Shown piece by piece: positions 1 through 9,810 of a stretch of DNA of 64,000 nucleotides. Under the pieces are notes generated by a model, which was not told the DNA's origin, made no database searches, and saw nothing but the letters and a program-made list of their open reading frames with translations. How positions within the stretch are numbered: position 1 is the stretch's first letter; every line of letters begins with the position of its first letter. Location of the stretch: assembly GCF_003254705.1 (NCBI RefSeq), contig NZ_QFYR01000001.1, positions 310,001 to 374,000 of the forward strand. Direction: 5' to 3'. The DNA is from Phenylobacterium deserti. Its GTDB lineage: Bacteria; Pseudomonadota; Alphaproteobacteria; Caulobacterales; Caulobacteraceae. Made by a program: the position numbers and the translations under genes.

Positions 1-401
1 GGCCAGGACGTCATGGTCTTGCCCTGCACCGCCTCGGCGTTGATCAAGGTCCAGGGCCCATGACAGATCGCGGCGATCGGCTTGCCTTCATGGGCGAAGG
101 ATCGCACGAACTCGATCGCCTTCGGCTCCAGCCGAAGTTGGTCCGGATTGATCACGCCTCCGGGAAGCACGATGGCGTCGTAGTCTGCAGGATTGGCCTG
201 GGCCAACTCGCGATCCACCGGCACGGTGTCGCCCTTGTCGTGGTGGTTGTAGCCCTGGATCTCGCCGCCTTTCGGAGCGACGATCTCGACCTGAGCGCCG
301 GCTTGCTTCAGCGCCTCGACCGGCTTGGTGAGCTCGACCTGCTCGAAACCGTCAGTGGCGAGAACGGCCACCTTTTTGCCCTGCAGCCTTGCTTCGGCCA
401 T
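1..401 (-). CDS. PfpI/DJ-1 family type 1 glutamine amidotransferase-like protein (3' end cut by window)
   Basis: The start is an ATG at 401 preceded by a strong ribosome site (AAGGAGAT). The first 133 residues are present and the C-terminus lies outside the window. The protein opens with a Rossmann-like strand (KKVAVLATDGFEQVEL) and carries the nucleophile elbow AAICHGP with Cys113, the hallmark of the PfpI/YhbO branch. Such proteins are cytoplasmic and have been described as proteases, deglycases or general stress proteins, so the reaction cannot be fixed from sequence. The family usually has about 170-190 residues, so roughly 50 are missing. It is divergent from the next gene, with a 163-base gap. 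Family assignment is confident; function is not. Confidence 0.85.
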   Translation of the reverse strand, partial: MAEARLQGKKVAVLATDGFEQVELTKPVEALKQAGAQVEIVAPKGGEIQGYNHHDKGDTVPVDRELAQANPADYDAIVLPGGVINPDQLRLEPKAIEFVRSFAHEGKPIAAICHGPWTLINAEAVQGKTMTSW

Positions 402-564
402 GGCGACATCTCCTTGGAATTGTGGGGTTCGGCGCGACAACGGCAGCCTTGCGCGCCGAGTTCCAGAGGCCGCAACTTTCGCGGTGAGCTGCAACAAGGC
501 CGTGCGCCCGCAGGTTTCCCCCGCAAGCCGCCGAACGCGGCTCGATCACTCGGGAGACAACCTT

Positions 565-1164
565 ATGAACAAGATCATCATGGCCGCCGCGGCCGCCGCG
601 ATGACGCTTACGGCCGTTGAGGCCGTGGCTCAGTCGAGTTCCAGTCGCAGCAGCAGCGCCAGCATCGGCCCCAGCCAGCCGATCCCCTACAGCCAGCTCG
701 AAGCCTACTCACGGGCCACGCCGCGCCAGCGGGCGACCCGCGACTGGTGGAGCGGCTCGGCCGGCGCCCAAACGGGAACATCCGCCAACACCTCCGCCGC
801 TGCGGGCATGACGGGCTCCAGCAGCATGGACACCGGCGCAGGCTCGACCGTGGGCTCGTCGATGGGCGGCGCCACCGGCTCGGCTAACGGCAGCGTCAAC
901 CCGAGCACCGGTCTCGGCGCGGGCTCCAGCGCGAGCACGGGCACGGGCACGGGCACGGGCGCCGACACCAGCACGAGCAGCGGCAGGGGATCTGCCGGCT
1001 CCATGTCCGGCTCGACCACCGGCTCGATGTCCGGGTCGGGCGTCGGCGCGACCGGCTCGACCTCAAGTTCGTCTGGCGTGGGCGCGGCGGCTGGCCAGCC
1101 GGCCGGCGGCATGGGCAGCACGTCCAGCGCTCCCACCGGCGGCTCCACCGGCGGCGTGCGCTGA
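565..1164 (+). CDS. Exported Ser/Gly/Thr-rich low-complexity protein
   Basis: This 199-residue protein begins at the ATG at 565 behind GGGAGA. A longer in-frame extension to 325 is rejected because the signal peptide starts at 565. Residues 1-23 form a signal peptide (MNKIIMAAAAAAMTLTAVEA, cleavage near AVAQ-SSS). A short ordered stretch follows (SQPIPYSQLEAYSRATPRQRATRDWW). From about residue 65 to the end it is almost only Ser, Gly, Thr and Ala, including an in-frame hexanucleotide repeat. I recognise no domain. The composition fits a disordered periplasmic or surface protein. Exported, function unknown. Confidence 0.7.
   Translation: MNKIIMAAAAAAMTLTAVEAVAQSSSSRSSSASIGPSQPIPYSQLEAYSRATPRQRATRDWWSGSAGAQTGTSANTSAAAGMTGSSSMDTGAGSTVGSSMGGATGSANGSVNPSTGLGAGSSASTGTGTGTGADTSTSSGRGSAGSMSGSTTGSMSGSGVGATGSTSSSSGVGAAAGQPAGGMGSTSSAPTGGSTGGVR
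935..958 (+). repeat. GCACGG hexanucleotide tandem repeat (4 copies)
   Basis: Four perfect copies of GCACGG run in frame within the Ser/Gly/Thr-rich gene and encode alternating Thr-Gly. Copy-number change by slippage would keep the frame and only alter the length of the low-complexity tail. Confidence 0.85.
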
Positions 1165-1170
1165 TACGAA

Positions 1171-1198
1171 AACGGCCCCGCTTCGCAGCGGGGCCGTT
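1171..1198. terminator. Bidirectional rho-independent terminator
   Basis: A perfect 11-bp stem (AACGGCCCCGC / GCGGGGCCGTT) with a 6-base loop lies between convergent genes. Read on the minus strand it is followed by TTTTCGTAT, a usable T-tract for ettA. On the plus strand it lies 7 bases after the stop of the Ser/Gly-rich gene. Confidence 0.8.
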
Positions 1199-1221
1199 CT
1201 GATCCAACTCGAAGGTCCGGA

Positions 1222-2889
<1,668 letters not shown>

Positions 2890-3047
2890 GGGGCGTCCGC
2901 GCTCGCTCGATAACTAAATGGGGAAGTCGCGGAGCAGATAGCCGCCGAGTGCCCGCGGCGCAACGGCGACGGGCTGGCGCAACCCTCTTCGCGCGGAGCA
3001 CAGGCCGCCGAAGCGCTCGCATTTGTGCAGTGAGTTCCGTCCAGGGC

Positions 3048-3072
3048 GGAACGAACGGCGCCTTCGCACGTA
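3048..3072 (+). promoter_or_regulatory. Candidate EcfG-type (general stress sigma) promoter for the csbD-like gene
   Basis: GGAAC at 3048-3052 is followed after 16 bases by CGTA at 3069-3072. The alphaproteobacterial EcfG/SigT consensus is GGAAC, 16-18 bases, CGTT, so one base differs. The site lies 44 bases before the start codon of a CsbD-family gene, a class often in that regulon. The remainder of the 2890-3115 gap shows nothing else I recognise. Confidence 0.45.
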
Positions 3073-3115
3073 GTGCAGCCGACGGGGGACAACCCCAATC
3101 GCGAAGGAGTGCGCT

Positions 3116-3298
3116 ATGCACAAGGACGAGATGAAGGGCGCCGCCAAGGACGCCAAGGGCTCGATCAAGGAAGCCGCCGGCAAGGCGACCGGTGACGAGC
3201 GCCTGGAAGCCGAAGGCGGTGCGGACCGCGTCGAAGGCAAGGTCCAGAAGGGCGTCGGCTCCCTGAAGGAAGCCGCCCGGGACGTCCTGAAGCACTAG
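3116..3298 (+). CDS. CsbD family stress-response protein
   Basis: This 60-residue hydrophilic protein has the CsbD pattern: an N-terminal helix (DEMKGAAKDAKGSIKEAAGK), a central TGDERLEAEG turn, and a C-terminal amphipathic helix (KVQKGVGSLKEAARDVLK). The ribosome site AAGGAG lies 7 bases before the ATG. Family members are small cytoplasmic proteins induced by general stress, of unknown biochemical activity. A candidate EcfG-type promoter precedes it and a clear hairpin terminator follows, so it is probably a single-gene unit. Confidence 0.9.
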   Translation: MHKDEMKGAAKDAKGSIKEAAGKATGDERLEAEGGADRVEGKVQKGVGSLKEAARDVLKH

Positions 3299-3318
3299 CT
3301 TCAGCCGCCAAGCGTTCG

Positions 3319-3346
3319 AAGGCCGCGCCCCCGAAGCGCGGCCTTT
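3319..3346 (+). terminator. Rho-independent terminator after the csbD-like gene
   Basis: A perfect 10-bp stem (AAGGCCGCGC / GCGCGGCCTT) with a 7-base loop is followed by T and GTCGTG. It lies 20 bases after the stop codon. Confidence 0.75.
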
Positions 3347-3413
3347 GTCGTGTCTAGCCGTTGATTTCCTCGCAAAGGCGCGCTTGCCTCACGGCTTCGC
3401 TCCGGAGCCTTGC

Positions 3414-4979
3414 ATGAAACTCGCCCGCCGCCTGGCGCTCTGTCTCGCCGCCGCGATCCTCGCCACGCCCGCCGTCGCCCAAGTCGCCGACCAGGTTAAA
3501 GTCGAAGGCGGGGCTATCGACGGCATGGGCCGTCAGGCTTCGGGTGTTCGGATCTTCCGCGGCATACCCTACGCCCGCCCGCCGGTGGGCGCACTGCGCT
3601 GGACCGCCCCTCAGCCAGCTCAGTCCTGGCGCGGCGTGCGGCCCGCCAAGACCTTTGCCGCCCAGTGCATGCAGCAGCCGCTCTACACCGACATGATGTT
3701 CCGCTCGTCGGGCGTCAGCGAGGACTGCCTGTACCTGAACGTTTGGACGCCCGCTCGCGCAGCGACCGAGAAGCTGCCGGTTCTGGTCTACTTCTACGGC
3801 GGCGGCTTCCGCGCCGGAGACGGTTCGGAACTGCGCTATGACGGCGAGGCCACGGCGGCCAAGGGCGTGGTGGTCGTGACGCTGAACTATCGACTGGGGG
3901 CCTTCGGCTTCTTCGCCCACCCGGAGCTGACGGCCGAGAGCCCGAACCGCGCTTCCGGCAACTACGGTCTGCTGGATCAGGCCGCCGCCCTGCGGTGGGT
4001 GAAGGCCAACATCAAAGCGTTCGGCGGCGATCCGAACCGCATCACCATCGCTGGAGAGTCGGCCGGCTCCTTCTCCGTCAGCGCTCAGATGGCCTCGCCG
4101 CTCTCGAAGGGGCTGATCGCTGGCGCGATCGGGGAAAGCGGCAGCTTGGTTGGCCTGCGACCGCTGACCGCGCGCTCAGAAGCTGAGGCCGAGGGCGTGC
4201 GGTTCGGCCAGGCCGTTGGAGCACCGAACCTCGCCGCCCTTCGCGCTCTGCCGGCCGAACGGCTGCTGACCCTGGCTGCCGAGAACAACCTGCGCACGGG
4301 TCCGAACGTCGACGGCTGGTTCTTCCCGCGCCAGCCGCGCGAGATCTACGCGGCCGGGGAGCAGGCGCGCGTGCCGTTGCTGGCCGGCGCCAATTCCCAG
4401 GAAGGCGGCGCGGAAGCGATCCTTGGCAAGGGTCCCGTGACGGTCGCCGCCTGGCGCGAGGCCGTCGGCCAACGCTTCGGCGCAAGCGCTCCGGCGATCC
4501 TGGCCGCCTACCCCACCGCTTCGGACGCCGATGTGGAAGCCGCAGCCCGCACCCTGGCGAGCGACAGCTTCATCTCCTACTCTACCTGGAAGTGGTTCGA
4601 TCTGCATCGGGCGACAGGGCAGCCCAGCTACTACTACTTCTATGCTCGCCCCCGCCCGGCGACGAAGGCCGAGCCCGACGCCCCGCGTCCGCAAGGCGCC
4701 GTGCACTCCGCCGAGATCGAATATGCGCTGGGCAACCTCGACCTCAATCCGGTCTACGCCTGGACCTCGGAGGATCGGGAGGTCTCCCGGGTGATGAACG
4801 GCTACTTCGTCAACTTCATCAAGAAGGGCGATCCGAACGGCCCCGGGTTGCCCGCGTGGCCGGCCGCGGGCGGCACGCGCTATTCGCAGATGGTGATCGA
4901 CGCCTCCAGCCGGGCTGAACCTGCGGCGGCGATGGACGCGCGCTATCGCGCGCTCGAAGCCGCACTCGCCCAGCCCTGA
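3414..4979 (+). CDS. Exported type B carboxylesterase (alpha/beta hydrolase)
   Basis: The start at 3414 is chosen because it opens a signal peptide (MKLARRLALCLAAAILATPA, cleavage near AVAQ); an upstream ATG at 3345 would bury it. The mature part follows the type B carboxylesterase plan: FRGIPYARPPVGALRW, then EDCLYLNVWTP, the oxyanion region YFYGGGF, and the nucleophile elbow GESAGS. The catalytic His is probably in GAVHSAEIEY. At 521 residues it has normal family length. It should hydrolyse carboxylic esters in the periplasm or outside the cell; the substrate is unknown. The antiporter gene begins 21 bases downstream and may be co-transcribed. Confidence 0.9.
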   Translation: MKLARRLALCLAAAILATPAVAQVADQVKVEGGAIDGMGRQASGVRIFRGIPYARPPVGALRWTAPQPAQSWRGVRPAKTFAAQCMQQPLYTDMMFRSSGVSEDCLYLNVWTPARAATEKLPVLVYFYGGGFRAGDGSELRYDGEATAAKGVVVVTLNYRLGAFGFFAHPELTAESPNRASGNYGLLDQAAALRWVKANIKAFGGDPNRITIAGESAGSFSVSAQMASPLSKGLIAGAIGESGSLVGLRPLTARSEAEAEGVRFGQAVGAPNLAALRALPAERLLTLAAENNLRTGPNVDGWFFPRQPREIYAAGEQARVPLLAGANSQEGGAEAILGKGPVTVAAWREAVGQRFGASAPAILAAYPTASDADVEAAARTLASDSFISYSTWKWFDLHRATGQPSYYYFYARPRPATKAEPDAPRPQGAVHSAEIEYALGNLDLNPVYAWTSEDREVSRVMNGYFVNFIKKGDPNGPGLPAWPAAGGTRYSQMVIDASSRAEPAAAMDARYRALEAALAQP

Positions 4980-5000
4980 TCCTGATCCGGCAGCCGCGCC

Positions 5001-6566
5001 ATGGAACTCTTCGAGTGGACCTTGGCCCTGCTGCTGGGCTCGGTTGCGCTGACGGCGATCTCCCGGCGGATCAACGCTCCCTATCCGGTGCTTCTGGCCC
5101 TCGCTGGGGCGGCGATCGCGCTTGTGCCCAACGGGCCCGAGATCCGGATCGAGCCGGACCTGGCGCTCGCCTTATTTATCGCGCCCATCCTGCTGGACTC
5201 GGCGTTCGACACTTCGCCGCGGGACCTCCGCCGCAACGTCCTACCGCTGACATCGCTTGTTGTGGTCGCAGTTCTGGTGACGGTGGCAAGCGTTGCGCTG
5301 TTCGCTCACCATTGGGCGGGCATGCCGCTGGCCGCGGCCATCGCGCTGGGCGCCATCGTGGCGCCGCCTGACGCTTCGGCGGCCGCAGCGATCCTGTCCG
5401 ACATCCGGCTGCCCAGGCGCGTGCGCCAGTTGCTGGACGGCGAAAGCCTGCTCAACGACGCCACCGCAATCATGGTCTACCGCCTGGCGGTGGCCGCCGC
5501 AGTCGGTCACATCACCTGGTCTCATGCCGGACCCATGCTGGCGCTCTCGGCTGTCGGCAGTCCGGTGGCGGGTTACATACTCGCGCGACTGTACGACCGC
5601 GCGACCGCCCGGATCGAGGATCCCGCCAGCTTCACCGTCCTGACCTTCGTGGGCACGTTCGGCGTCTGGATCCTGGCCGAGCGGCTAGGGCTCTCAGCCA
5701 TCATCACTACCGTCGTCTACGGGATGACGCTGTCGCATTCGTCTAGCTCGCGCACCTCCGCGCGCAATCGGGTCAGCAGCTACTCGGTCTGGGAGACCGC
5801 GGTCTTCACGCTGAACGTTCTGGCCTTCGTTCTCATGGGCCTGCAGGCGCGGCCGATCCTTGCTCGCCTGGCCGGGGACGGCCTCGCGGAAGCCCTGGCG
5901 TTCAGCGGCGCGGTGCTGGCGATCGTGATCGTCACGCGCGTCGCCTACGTCATGACCTACGCCAGCGTGCTTCGGCTGAAGCACCGCCTCCTGGGCGGTC
6001 CGCTCGCAGCCAGCGTCGGCCCCGCCAAGACACGCAGCGCCCTGCTGGTCTCCTGGTCGGGCATGCGGGGGCTCGTAACGCTCGCCACCGCCTTCGCCTT
6101 GCCGGCGGATTTCCCGTTCCGCGACCAAATCGTCCTGGCCGCCTTCGTGGTGGTGCTCGGCACCCTGGTCATTCAGGGTCTGACGCTGAAGCTGCTGGTG
6201 ACCCGCCTCGGCCTGCAGCCGGACACAGAGGTGGAGCACGAGGTCTCGCATGGCCGGCAGGCCCTGATCACCGCCGCTGTGGCGGCGCTGGAGGGCGATA
6301 GCTCTGTCGAAGCCGATCGGCTGCGGGCGATCCTCACCGAAGAGCGCCAGGTGGCCCAGGACCAGGAAGCCCCGCAGCGCGCCACCGCGTTCGATGAACT
6401 CAAGCTTCGCGTCGTGACCTGTCAGCGCGAGCGGCTGACCGAACTGCGTCGTGCGGGAGAAATCAGCGACGAGGCGTTCCACCGGCTGGTGGAAGACCTG
6501 GATTGGGCCGAACTCGACGCCACTCCGCATGGCGGGTTTGCACCTCTGACGACATCTGCGGTCTGA
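5001..6566 (+). CDS. CPA1-type sodium/proton antiporter
   Basis: This 521-residue membrane protein has about 11-12 hydrophobic segments over residues 1-400 and a soluble tail of about 120 residues. The signature GESLLNDATAIMVYR contains the Asn-Asp pair of CPA1 (NhaP/NHE) ion binding, and a second conserved stretch is SWSGMRGLVTLATAFALP. The family exchanges Na+ or K+ for H+ across the inner membrane for pH and salt homeostasis. The tail (ALEGDSSVEADRLRAILTEE, LRVVTCQRERLTELRRAGEI) resembles the cytoplasmic helical tail of bacterial CPA1 exchangers. Ion specificity cannot be read from sequence. Confidence 0.9.
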   Translation: MELFEWTLALLLGSVALTAISRRINAPYPVLLALAGAAIALVPNGPEIRIEPDLALALFIAPILLDSAFDTSPRDLRRNVLPLTSLVVVAVLVTVASVALFAHHWAGMPLAAAIALGAIVAPPDASAAAAILSDIRLPRRVRQLLDGESLLNDATAIMVYRLAVAAAVGHITWSHAGPMLALSAVGSPVAGYILARLYDRATARIEDPASFTVLTFVGTFGVWILAERLGLSAIITTVVYGMTLSHSSSSRTSARNRVSSYSVWETAVFTLNVLAFVLMGLQARPILARLAGDGLAEALAFSGAVLAIVIVTRVAYVMTYASVLRLKHRLLGGPLAASVGPAKTRSALLVSWSGMRGLVTLATAFALPADFPFRDQIVLAAFVVVLGTLVIQGLTLKLLVTRLGLQPDTEVEHEVSHGRQALITAAVAALEGDSSVEADRLRAILTEERQVAQDQEAPQRATAFDELKLRVVTCQRERLTELRRAGEISDEAFHRLVEDLDWAELDATPHGGFAPLTTSAV

Positions 6567-6635
6567 AGCGAACCGGGGCTGGCGCAACGCGGTCGGCGGC
6601 AATAAACCTCTCGAGCATCGCGCCTTGGGGGGTTC

Positions 6636-8228
6636 ATGTTTCGCACATTCGCGCTGGCGGCATTGTTTGCGTCGGCTGCTACCGGAGCGCTCGCACAGCC
6701 TCTCGGTCCCTATGCCTCGGCCAAAGACCAGCAAGCCGCCATGACATCGGGGGCCGTGACCTCTGAAGCGCTTGTGCGCGCCGCTCTGGGCCGCATCGCC
6801 GACCTCGACCACCGCGGCACCAAGCTGAACAGCGTGATCGTTATAAGCCCCCGCGCCATGGCGGACGCCCAGGCGATGGATGCGGAGCGCCGGGCCGGCA
6901 AGATCCGCGGTCCGCTTCACGGCGTTCCGGTGCTGATCAAGGACAACATCGAATCCAACGACGGCACGGCCACGACAGCAGGCTCCCTGGCCCTGAAGGA
7001 CAACGTCACCGGGCGCGACGCACCGCTGGTCCAGCGCCTGAAGGCCGCCGGCGCCGTCATCATCGGCAAGACCAACCTGTCCGAATGGGCGAACTACCGC
7101 TCCACTCAGTCGATCAGCGGCTGGAGCGCCATGGGCGGTCTGGTTCACAACCCGTACGCCCTTGACCGCAACGCCTGCGGATCGAGCTCGGGCTCCGGTG
7201 CCGCCGTGGCGGCCGGCTTCGCGGCCCTGGCGGTCGGCACTGAAACCGATGGGTCAGTGACCTGCCCCGCCTCGTTCAACGGCTTGGTCGGCTTCAAACC
7301 GACGCTGGGTCTGGTGTCCCGCACGCACGTGGTGCCCATTTCGCCCGAACAGGATACGGCAGGTCCCATGACACGCACGGTCGCCGACGCCGCGGCCCTG
7401 CTGGCCGGCATGGCGGGATCGGATCCGGCAGACCCGACGACGAGGCCTGCCGACGCCCGCAAGGTCGACTACCTCGCCGCCCTGGATGCGAACGCCCTGA
7501 AGGGCGCCCGCATCGGCGTGCTCCGCCGAGAAGGTGGATCGGCCAAGCTGCAGGCGGCTTTCGACCAGGCGCTTGAAACCATGCGTCAAGCGGGCGCCGT
7601 GCTGGTGGACGTCAAGGCGTTGCCCGATGCTCAGCTGAGCCAGATCGGCGAGGCCGAGGACGCCTCGTTGAAGGCCGAGTTCAAGGCTGCCATCAACGCT
7701 TATCTCGCCACCACCCCCGCAGCGGTCAAAACCCGCACTCTCGACGACCTGATCGCCTTCAACGCCGCAACACCCGCCGAAACTGCCATCTTCGGCCAGG
7801 AGATCTTCGAGGCGGCGAACAAGAGCCCGCCGCTCACCGACACCGGGTACAAGGCCAAGCGCGCAGCCGCCAAACGCCTCGCGGGCCCCGAGGGCATCGA
7901 CCGCATGCTGAAGCAGGCCAATGTGGAAGCCATCGTGATGTCGGGCGGACCGCCCGCGGCCCTGGTGGATCCGGTGAATGGCGACAACTTCAGCGGCCCC
8001 TCGACGTCGCTGGCGGCGGTGGCCGGCTACCCGCACCTTAATCTGCCGGTGGGCCAGGTCTCGGGCCTCCCCGTCAGCCTGTCCATCATCGGCACGGCCT
8101 GGTCGGATGCGCGCATCCTGTCCCTCGGCTACGCCCTCGAACAGGCGCTTCCGGCCTGGCGTCCGCCCGAGTTCCTGCCGACGGTCAACGTGCGTCCGGA
8201 ACTGGCCCGCGCATTGGACGTGGACTGA
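6636..8228 (+). CDS. Exported amidase (amidase signature family)
   Basis: The 530-residue protein starts with a signal peptide ([21 protein letters not shown]). It contains the full amidase signature: catalytic Lys in VLIKDNIE, the Gly/Ser-rich loop [15 protein letters not shown] with the cis-Ser, and the nucleophile Ser in [13 protein letters not shown]. The family hydrolyses amide bonds with a Ser-cisSer-Lys triad. A signal peptide places this member in the periplasm, where peptide amides or envelope-derived amides are possible substrates. The ribosome site is the G-run TTGGGGGG just before the ATG. It lies 69 bases after the antiporter gene. Confidence 0.9.
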   Translation: MFRTFALAALFASAATGALAQPLGPYASAKDQQAAMTSGAVTSEALVRAALGRIADLDHRGTKLNSVIVISPRAMADAQAMDAERRAGKIRGPLHGVPVLIKDNIESNDGTATTAGSLALKDNVTGRDAPLVQRLKAAGAVIIGKTNLSEWANYRSTQSISGWSAMGGLVHNPYALDRNACGSSSGSGAAVAAGFAALAVGTETDGSVTCPASFNGLVGFKPTLGLVSRTHVVPISPEQDTAGPMTRTVADAAALLAGMAGSDPADPTTRPADARKVDYLAALDANALKGARIGVLRREGGSAKLQAAFDQALETMRQAGAVLVDVKALPDAQLSQIGEAEDASLKAEFKAAINAYLATTPAAVKTRTLDDLIAFNAATPAETAIFGQEIFEAANKSPPLTDTGYKAKRAAAKRLAGPEGIDRMLKQANVEAIVMSGGPPAALVDPVNGDNFSGPSTSLAAVAGYPHLNLPVGQVSGLPVSLSIIGTAWSDARILSLGYALEQALPAWRPPEFLPTVNVRPELARALDVD

Positions 8229-8530
8229 ACTCTTGCGCGACAAGGCCGACGCGCCGATGTTCCGCCGAGCTTGAGCGGCATCAAAACGGCATAATAAGCC
8301 GCCGGATGACGGCTTAGGCCATCTGCTGATACCAAGGGCGGTCGCTCCGACGAGGGGCCGTGACGCGGCCGCACCGGCGAAGGACGAGACCACTGGCGAA
8401 GCTCTGGAACAGACCTGTGAGCCCGACCCGCGCCACCAAGCTGCGCGGGCTGCGGCAGCGCAGGCGGGATCGCTCTGCCGCTCTGTTCGTTGCGGCTTCC
8501 ACGAGCATCGAAAAGCAGAGGGCGCGCCGC
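8229..8530 (+). other. Intergenic region between amidase and glycosyltransferase
   Basis: About 300 bases hold no convincing gene. A GTG at 8360 is in frame with the glycosyltransferase, but residues it would add are an Arg-rich string that looks non-coding. A 7-bp inverted repeat (TAAGCCG / CGGCTTA, 8295-8316, 8-base loop) may act as a terminator for the amidase. No T-tract follows it. Confidence 0.4.
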
Positions 8531-9742
8531 GTGTTCGACGTCACGGCTGCCGAGCACGAGAACCTCATCCGGCTTGATCCGGCTGAAGCGCCCGCCGCTC
8601 CGGGCGCCGGCTTCCACCTCCTCGACACCACCATGATGTACGCGCCCAAATCGGGCGGCGTGAAACGCTACCTCATGGCCAAGCGCGCCTGGCTGCAGAA
8701 GCGTCGTCCGGACATCCAGCACAGCTTGGTGGTGCCAGGGCCACGCACCCAGGTTGAAGGCGACGGGCTGGTCACCATCGCGGCGGCCCGCCTGCCCTTC
8801 GGCGACGGCTACCGAATGCCGGCGAGCCTGACGAAATGGGCGACCATCCTTCAGACCCTGCAACCGCAGATTATCGAAGCCGGCGACGTCTTTGTGCCTG
8901 GCCATGCTGCACTGGAAGCAGGCGAAGCGCTGGGCGTGCCGGTCGTGGGTTTCTGCCACACCGATGCGGCGGCCCTGGCGGCCCTGCACTTCGGCGAATG
9001 GGCTGAAGCGCCCACCTTCAACTTCTGGGCTCAGGCCTATCAGCGGTTCGACCACGTGGTGGCGCCCAGCCGCCATATCGCCTCGCGCCTGGAAGAAGCC
9101 GGCGTGGAGCGCCTGACGGTGCAGTCGCTGGGCGTCGACACCGAGCTGTTCCACCCCAGCCGCGCCGACCGCGCGCGCCTGTTCAAGCGACTGGGATTGT
9201 CGCCCGACATCCGCTTGCTGGTCTTCGCCGGCCGCCCGGCCCGCGAGAAGAACATCGAGTCGATGATCGACGCGGTGGAGCGCCTCGGCGACCCATACCG
9301 CCTGCTGCTGGTCGGCGCCGGCAAGGACGCCCGCTACTCCTCGCAAGTGATCGTCCACGACTACGAACGCGACCCCATCAAGCTGGCCGGCATGATCGCC
9401 AGCTGCGACGCCTTCCTGCACGCCAACGAGAACGAGATCTTCGGATTGGTGGTGCTGGAGGCCATGGCCGCCGGCCTTCCTGTGGTCGGCCCCATGCGAG
9501 GCGGCGTCGGCGAGCTTGTCGATGCCACCGTGGGCCAGCTGGCGCGGGTGGCCGACGGCCCCGGCCTGGCCGAAGCGATCGAAGCGCTCTTCGCCCGCGA
9601 TCTCGAGCCGATCTCCAAAGCGGCGCGGCACCGTGCTGAGACCCGGCACGGCTGGGATACAACCTTCGAAGGCCTGACCCGCCTTTACAGCCAGCTCATT
9701 GCCCAGCGGCCGGCGACCCGCCCGCTGGCGCTGATCGCGTAG
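8531..9742 (+). CDS. GT4-type glycosyltransferase (GT-B fold)
   Basis: I place the start at GTG 8531, behind AGAGGG, giving 403 residues. The N-terminal domain begins with LLDTTMMYAPKSGGVKRYL, the acceptor-side Gly-rich loop of GT-B enzymes. The C-terminal domain has LLVFAGRPAREKNIE (donor-domain opening) and ENEIFGLVVLEAMAAGLPVV, the family 4 EX7E motif that binds the nucleotide-sugar. The enzyme should transfer a sugar with retention of configuration onto a lipid or polysaccharide. Donor and acceptor are not predictable. Neighbours give no polysaccharide cluster, so it may be a solitary lipid glycosyltransferase. Confidence 0.85.
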   Translation: MFDVTAAEHENLIRLDPAEAPAAPGAGFHLLDTTMMYAPKSGGVKRYLMAKRAWLQKRRPDIQHSLVVPGPRTQVEGDGLVTIAAARLPFGDGYRMPASLTKWATILQTLQPQIIEAGDVFVPGHAALEAGEALGVPVVGFCHTDAAALAALHFGEWAEAPTFNFWAQAYQRFDHVVAPSRHIASRLEEAGVERLTVQSLGVDTELFHPSRADRARLFKRLGLSPDIRLLVFAGRPAREKNIESMIDAVERLGDPYRLLLVGAGKDARYSSQVIVHDYERDPIKLAGMIASCDAFLHANENEIFGLVVLEAMAAGLPVVGPMRGGVGELVDATVGQLARVADGPGLAEAIEALFARDLEPISKAARHRAETRHGWDTTFEGLTRLYSQLIAQRPATRPLALIA

Positions 9743-9810
9743 GCGAACACCCGCTTAAGCGTTGATAAAGCTCAGTTCGGCGAGACTTGCTCCGAATCCG
9801 GAGCGCCGCC

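Noticed and set aside
3345-3413. Upstream start of the carboxylesterase
   Set aside because: It would place 23 residues before a clear signal peptide; the ATG at 3414 is preferred.
8360-8530. N-terminal extension of the GT4 glycosyltransferase from GTG 8360
   Set aside because: The added residues are an Arg-rich, non-conserved-looking string, and a better ribosome site precedes GTG 8531.
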